DNA of 33,809 nucleotides. It comes from Paulinella micropora (Eukaryota > Cercozoa > Imbricatea > Euglyphida). Location of the stretch: assembly GCA_009731375.1 (NCBI GenBank), contig BJOX01000029.1:569905-603713 (forward strand). Reading direction: 5' to 3'. This document shows, one piece after another, positions 1 to 33,809 of the stretch; the first letter of the stretch is position 1, and each line of letters begins with the position of its first letter. A model generated the notes under the pieces. The model saw only the letters and a list, made by a program, of their open reading frames with translations, was not told the origin of the DNA and made no database searches. The translations under genes were made by a program, and so were the position numbers.

Positions 1-16544
<16,544 letters not shown>

Positions 16545-16639
16545 GTCCAGCTCTGATATAATTAAAATGGTTAATGTATTACTACGTACAGGACTTGCAA
16601 GGGACGAGTCCTGGCAGGCCAGAATCCTCTCGGACTTCT

Positions 16640-17610
16640 CTTCTTGTTCTTCTTGTTGTTGTTGTTCTTCTTCTTCTTCTTCTTCTTCTTCTTCTTCTTC
16701 TTCTTCTTCTTCTTCTTCTTTCTTCTTCTTCTTCTTCTTCTTCTTCTTCTTCTTCTTCTTCTTCCTTCTTCCTTCTTCTTCTCCTTCTTCTTCTTCTTCT
16801 TCTTCTTCTCCTTCTCCTTCTCCTTCTCCTTCTTCTTCTCCTCCTCCTCCTCCTCTTCCTTCTTCTTCTTCTTCTTCTTCTTCTTCTCCTTCTTTTTCTT
16901 CTTCTTCTTCTTCTTCTTCTTCTTCTTCTTCTTCTTCTTCTTCTTCTTCTTCTTCTTCTTCTTCTCCTTCTCCTTCTCCTTCTCCTCCTCCTCCTCCCCC
17001 TCCTCCTCCTCCTCCCCCTCCTCCTCCTCCTCCTCCTCCCCCTCCTCCTCCTCCTCCTCCTCCTCCTCCTCCTCCTCCTCCTCCTCCTCCTCCTCCTCCT
17101 CCTCCTCCTCCTCCTCCTCCTCCTCCTCCTCCTCCTCCTCCTCCTCCTCCTCCTCCTCCTCCTCCTCCTCCTCCTCCTCCTCCTCCTCCTCCTCCTCCTC
17201 CTCCTCCTCCTCCTCCTCCTCCTCCTCCTCCTCCTCCTCCTCCTCCTCCTCCTCCTCCTCCTCCTCCTCCTCCTCCTCCTCCTCCTCCTCCTCCTCCTCC
17301 TCCTCCTCCTCCTCCTCCTCCTCCTCCTCCTCCTCCTCCTCCTCCTCCTCCTCCTCCTCCTCCTCCTCCTCCTCCTCCTCCTCCTCCTCCTCCTCCTCCT
17401 CCTCCTCCTCCTCCTCCTCCTCCTCCTCCTCCTCCTCCTCCTCCTCCTCCTCCTCCTCCTCCTCCTCCTCCTCCTCCTCCTCCTCCTCCTCCTCCTCCTC
17501 CTCCTCCTCCTTCTTCTTCTTCTTCTTCTTCTTCTTCTTCTTCTTCTTCTTCTTCTTCTTCTTCTTCTTCTTCTTCTTCTTCTTCTTCTTCTTCTTCTTC
17601 TTCTTCTTCT
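16640..17610 (+). repeat. ~970-bp polypyrimidine tract (CTT)n-(CCT)n-(CTT)n
   Basis: An almost pure pyrimidine strand begins about 95 bp after the hydrolase stop: CTT repeats with a few tccttc steps, then an uninterrupted-looking CCT core (about 17040-17510), then CTT again. All three reading frames are open only because the unit is a trinucleotide without stops. Mirror-symmetric tracts of this type can form triplex (H-) DNA. Confidence 0.92.
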
Positions 17611-19012
17611 GACGGGCGGCGGCCTCGCGCCCGGGCCGAAGCTCAGGCCACGGTCAAAGCCCTTTAAATTCGGTCTGACCGCTCAGTTAGTCACTTTGAA
17701 ATTCACCTTAAACTCAGCTTAGAGCGGTACGCCAGTGACGACATTATTCGAATTATGTAACGTGACTTGAAATTATAATATTAATAAGATACTGTTGATA
17801 TTATCAAAAATACAATATCATCTACTACGTATGTCCAAGTATTTATGACTGTATTAATAACACTGACTCAGCTCCGACTGCCGACTCAGTCAATTTCAAT
17901 TTAATATAACTATTAATATCACTGAGTCACTGCCATTGATAGTCGATGCACCCGACACAGTTGTCATGGCGGACGGTGCGGCAAAGAGCTTCACACAGGT
18001 GAGCAAGATTTTTCAGGCTGCACGTGATCGAAGAGTGGATAAGCAAGCAACTGTCAGGGGAGGCAGATTGAGACGTCACCCCGGATTTTCTGGTACGGCC
18101 CTGAGCACCCCAGACACGAATACATTCACACGAGTCATATAGTAGTACTTCAAATGGCACCGTGGCTCTGTTGCCACGGTTATTAATATTCAACACTGTA
18201 CATTTCGTTTGAAATAGGCGCACTGTCAGGGGTTATTATTAATATTAATAATCATAATCATAGTACAGCCCTCCCTTATCGCAGGCTCTAGCCCGTACTA
18301 ATTACTCTATTCCGGGCCGAGTCACCTCCGAGTAGTATATACTGCCCTAGCACTGGGCCCGGGCCCACGGTGCTCCCCTGGCTCGGTGGATGACTCTGTG
18401 ACCCGGGATGGATGGAGCGATGACAGTGGATCACGGTGGATCGATGGATAGATCAATAAATGCCGGAATCGATGGATGGATCAATGGATGAATCGATAGA
18501 TGAATATTAATAAATGGATGGATCGTTGGATGGACCGATGGATAGATCGATAGCTGAGTCCTGGAGCCCTTAGCCTGAGTGCAACGGGCCCTGACCGACT
18601 ATAGCACTGGGGCCTCTAATGTCTAGCCCGGCCGCCCTTCAATTATTTCAATTATTTCACTTACATTATTTTAATTACCTTTACTGCCCTAGCACTGGTG
18701 GCCCCCAAGCCTCCCCATGCCAGCTTTCCTCAGCCTATTCAAGCCCTATTACCTGCCCTCCACTCTCTGCACTTCTGGCCCGGGCTATATAGCCCAATGG
18801 CCCCGGGGTGGCACTGGCAGGGCGGCCAGTCACAACTTTTGACTGACGCCAGTGTGACACTGCGGCTCAGCAGTTTACTCTGACTTCAGCCTGACGGTAT
18901 ATTATGGTACACTACTAGTTTTGTAACGGGCATGAACATGGAAAGATGAAAGCACACTTTTTAAAATTATTTTTTGCACCCAAGTTTCCGGCTGTTTCCA
19001 GGCAGAGTCCGA

Positions 19013-19062
19013 TCAAGGTTCGTGGTACACATAGCGCACGGTGAGTGAATAGGCGTAGATAG
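19013..19062 (-). repeat. duplicate of the oxygenase C-terminal codons
   Basis: Minus-strand reading gives YSLTVRYVYHEP and TGA, against YSLTARYVYPEP and TGA of the gene's end about 72 bp upstream. It lies after the first stop and in another frame, so it is not translated in the model. Confidence 0.75.
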
Positions 19063-19085
19063 CTTGCTCAGTATCCTCACTATGC

Positions 19086-31810
<12,725 letters not shown>

Positions 31811-32385
31811 CCAGATTACTGCAGCGGCCGGCCCGCAAGATACAAGACGTTGCCATTTAAGCTGAGCTTTTCCCAAAAGCTGAGCTTTTTTGCCACTTTT
31901 CTCTGGGTGGGTAAAAGTGGGAGACGTCGAGAACTCAGCAGGCAGCGCTTGGCGAGACCTGAGGTTGGCACAAATACACATTCGAAACAAGTGGCATAGG
32001 ATGACAAGATTGTTTTGTTTGACTCAGTGTGGTCGCAGAGAGAACTAGCAGCAAGAGGGCAGGGTGTAGGAAAAGGGGGGTGATTGGGAGATGGGTCTAT
32101 GGTTGGTGTTGTGGGTCTTGCCCCCCTCGAAAAAATGGGTGGGAATGTTTGCTCTGAGTCGGTCCTTGTGTTATTTGACTTGTGCGACACGACACCGCCT
32201 GTGGTTGTCGTTCCCAAGGTCGGTGAAGGAATAGTCTTTCCAGACTGAGAGCTGGTGAAGTGGTTGTTGTTTGTGTTTGCTCTAAATGGAGGCAGCAATT
32301 TGGTGGTGGTGGGTGTGTTTGTTCTGGTAGGATGCTTTTACGTTTGATATGTTTATGCCCCGTGCCACGTGTGTGTAGCGTAGCC
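31811..32385. promoter_or_regulatory. divergent upstream interval between oxygenase and gene 3
   Basis: A microsatellite-free interval separates the preferred start of the oxygenase (minus) from the ATG of gene 3 (plus). It therefore should hold both promoters. The word agctgagctttt occurs twice at 31860-31890. I see no clear TATA box. If the longer oxygenase start at 31990 is used, the interval is shorter. Confidence 0.5.
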
Positions 32386-32607
32386 ATGCCTCCGAAAAAG
32401 AGGCAGAAAAAGGAAGCAAAGAGTGACAAATCCTCTAGCAAGAAGGTCCCTGACTTGCTCCTGCCCTTGCATCCTATGGCATGTGTATATGTTGAGCAGG
32501 AATATGTCAAACCTACACGAGCCTGTGACCGACTGAAAAGCAGATCCTGGGAGCATCAGTTGGCGGACAGGAAGCGGGCTGTAGAGATGTTTCCGAAAGA
32601 TAAGCTT

Positions 32608-32699
<92 letters not shown>

Positions 32700-33584
32700 G
32701 CACACACATNNNNNNNNNNGAAAGAAATCACCTTAGTGATGTGGACTCCAAATGTAATGCCCCCAACGATAGCTCGTAAAAAGTCGGTAATACAACCAAA
32801 CACAGTCCTCAAAAGATGAGAATGATGTCTCGTTGTATTAGCTCAGTGAAGCCAAAAAGGAAAACTGCAACAGACCAGGAATAAAATAGCATCAGGTCCA
32901 ATCCGGACAAATAATACTGAAAAACAAGCTGGTGCACCTGTCATCAGGAAAAGGTACTTTTTACCGGCTATCAGGGGGGTGATGCCTACACATGGACAAG
33001 GATTTCGATCATTTCTTTTCAATGCAAGTTACATATGTACAGCCCAGAACACGGGTACGAGCTTCGTTGCGGTTGGCACCAACAATACAGTTTTGGAGGA
33101 GTAAAAGTGAGGCTGAGCTCACGCGGGATAGGATCTTTGCATCAGTGTTCCGAGACTGGGAAGGCTTGGAACAGTGGGATGCGTCAATTGAGAAAGACAA
33201 CGAGGATTTCACACCTTGGACTGTGCAACTGATGCTGAGAGTGGTTCTGGATATGCAGTTTGATCTAACGGAGGAACGAAGGATTCTGCTTCGCATATGG
33301 GACGAGGTCCGGAGTGCGTGCATATCGTTTTTGTTGGTAGGTGCGCCGAAGTGTGATAAGGAAGTTGCGGCGAAGAAGAGAAGACCAAGACAGGCACCGC
33401 CTGCTCGTTCCAGAAGATAATAAGTGTTGTGGAAGACCACGAAAGCGAGCCAGAACGTGACATTATGAGGAATGCAATGGAGTCTGATGTTGCTTACAGA
33501 TCATCAGCTACTTTTTCTTCTCGACGGAAGGGGAGGATCAAGAGATGGCATTTATATCCGATGCCAGTGGAAGGAAGAGCTTGA
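32386..33584 (+). CDS. hypothetical basic protein, multi-exon, model incomplete
   Basis: It starts at ATG 32386 (MPPKKRQKKEAKSDKSSSKK), a lysine-rich nuclear-localisation-like N-terminus, and continues as MACVYVEQEYVKPTRACDRL to about KDKLA at 32608. It then meets a CT tract and a 10-N gap (32710-32719). Non-repeat coding-like sequence resumes downstream: a frame with RDRIFASVFRDWEGLEQWD and LMLRVVLDMQFDLTEERRIL ends at 33336 with donor gtaggt. A 77-bp intron (33337-33413, acceptor cgttccag) leads in phase to KIISVVEDHESEPERD and a TGA at 33582-33584. The middle splicing is unresolved. I do not recognise the family. The two ends could also belong to different genes. Confidence 0.5.
33414..33584 (+). 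CDS. last exon of hypothetical gene 3
   Basis: KIISVVEDHESEPERDIMRN, then AMESDVAYRSSATFSSRRKG and on to VEGRA and TGA. Acidic then basic composition with no repeat. It is in a different frame from the upstream open frame, but a GT...AG intron at 33337-33413 joins them in phase 0. Confidence 0.6.
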   Translation, partial: KIISVVEDHESEPERDIMRNAMESDVAYRSSATFSSRRKGRIKRWHLYPMPVEGRA

Positions 33585-33809
33585 GCTCGGGGGCACGAGT
33601 TCTCACAGATGAGACTCGCACTTGACTTGGACTAATTTTTTTTATTTATTCGACAGCCGGAATGCCTTATGTCATGTGTCGGTCGGTCGAGAGCGCCTTC
33701 GAATGAGGAGCTTACGGTCAGTCTTCGGCGTGGGGGTCGACCGCTTACGGCGGCTCCCCCCCCAAGCGGGAAAAGGGATTGTCGGCGGCCGGCCCGCCTC
33801 TCTCTCTCT
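33585..33809. other. 3' flank of gene 3
   Basis: Unique sequence with a T-rich run (aattttttttatttatt, about 33634-33651), a GC-rich part with a C run, and a CT tract at the edge. No further gene seen. Confidence 0.5.

Larger units (their letters stand above)
16545..19085. other. convergent intergenic region between hydrolase and oxygenase
   Basis: About 90 bp of 3' flank is followed by the CTT/CCT tract (16640-17610). Then comes about 1.5 kb of mostly non-repeat DNA with AT-rich (17700-17930), GATGGAT-rich (18405-18555) and GC-rich parts. The phrase tgccctagcactgg occurs twice (about 18343 and 18684). An ATG-to-donor candidate lies at 17966-17998 but has no recognisable continuation. No gene is supported here. 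Confidence 0.7.

Noticed and set aside
17966-17998. Possible first coding exon MADGAAKSFTQ with gtgagc donor
   Set aside because: Good start and donor, but no downstream exon or family could be found; left as a note in the intergenic entry.
18698-18883. 61-residue open frame MAPKPPHASF...
   Set aside because: No motif, no splice partners, GC-biased composition; likely chance.
33009-33440. 143-residue minus-strand open frame opposite gene 3
   Set aside because: Shadow of the + strand frame, which has a better supported intron and continuation.

Overview
This is nuclear DNA from a eukaryote with an extreme load of microsatellites. Tetranucleotide, trinucleotide and pentanucleotide tracts fill most of the window, and there are ten N gaps. 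Almost every long open frame is simple repeat. The real genes consist of very short exons (31 to 263 nt) between tracts. I rebuilt them by looking for protein-family motifs flanked by GT/AG sites and then checking that intron phases agree.

Gene 1 (+ strand, enters from the left edge, stop at 16542-16544) is an alpha/beta-fold hydrolase of the type common in cyanobacteria, plants and algae. It has thirteen complete exons and probably the last 10 nt of an earlier one. The thirteen sum to 891 nt (297 codons with stop), every junction is in phase, and the oxyanion loop, GNSLGG nucleophile elbow, acid loop (NDPW) and catalytic His (GHCPHDE) are all present. Gene 2 (- strand, 31810 down to 19086) is a 2-oxoglutarate/Fe(II) oxygenase of the isopenicillin-N-synthase-like family. 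Its twelve exons sum to 1074 nt (357 residues plus stop), with the HTD, distal His and RxS motifs and a mitochondrial-type presequence. Gene 3 (+ strand, from about 32386 to 33584) is an unrecognised basic, NLS-bearing protein whose last intron is clear and whose middle is not. Genes 1 and 2 converge on 2.5 kb that begins with a roughly 970-bp CTT/CCT tract. Genes 2 and 3 diverge from a roughly 575-bp interval.

The most unusual observation is that exons of both genes are accompanied by arrays of partial exon copies embedded in microsatellite. Exons H3, H5, H6, H8 and H9 of the hydrolase and O4 and O8 of the oxygenase are affected. Copies lying upstream of the intact exon mostly keep its 5' (acceptor) edge, and copies lying downstream keep its 3' (donor) edge. 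This is what tandem duplication with one breakpoint inside an exon would leave if selection kept one intact exon in the right order. The introns are largely made of microsatellite, in many cases with tracts abutting the splice sites, and microsatellite has also grown inside one exon copy. A roughly 430-bp dispersed element lies three times in introns of the two genes, each time in the sense direction of its host gene.

The two gene families fit an alga or another protist with plastid ancestry, but the species cannot be named from the sequence. No rRNA, tRNA, CRISPR array or bacterial-type operon was found.
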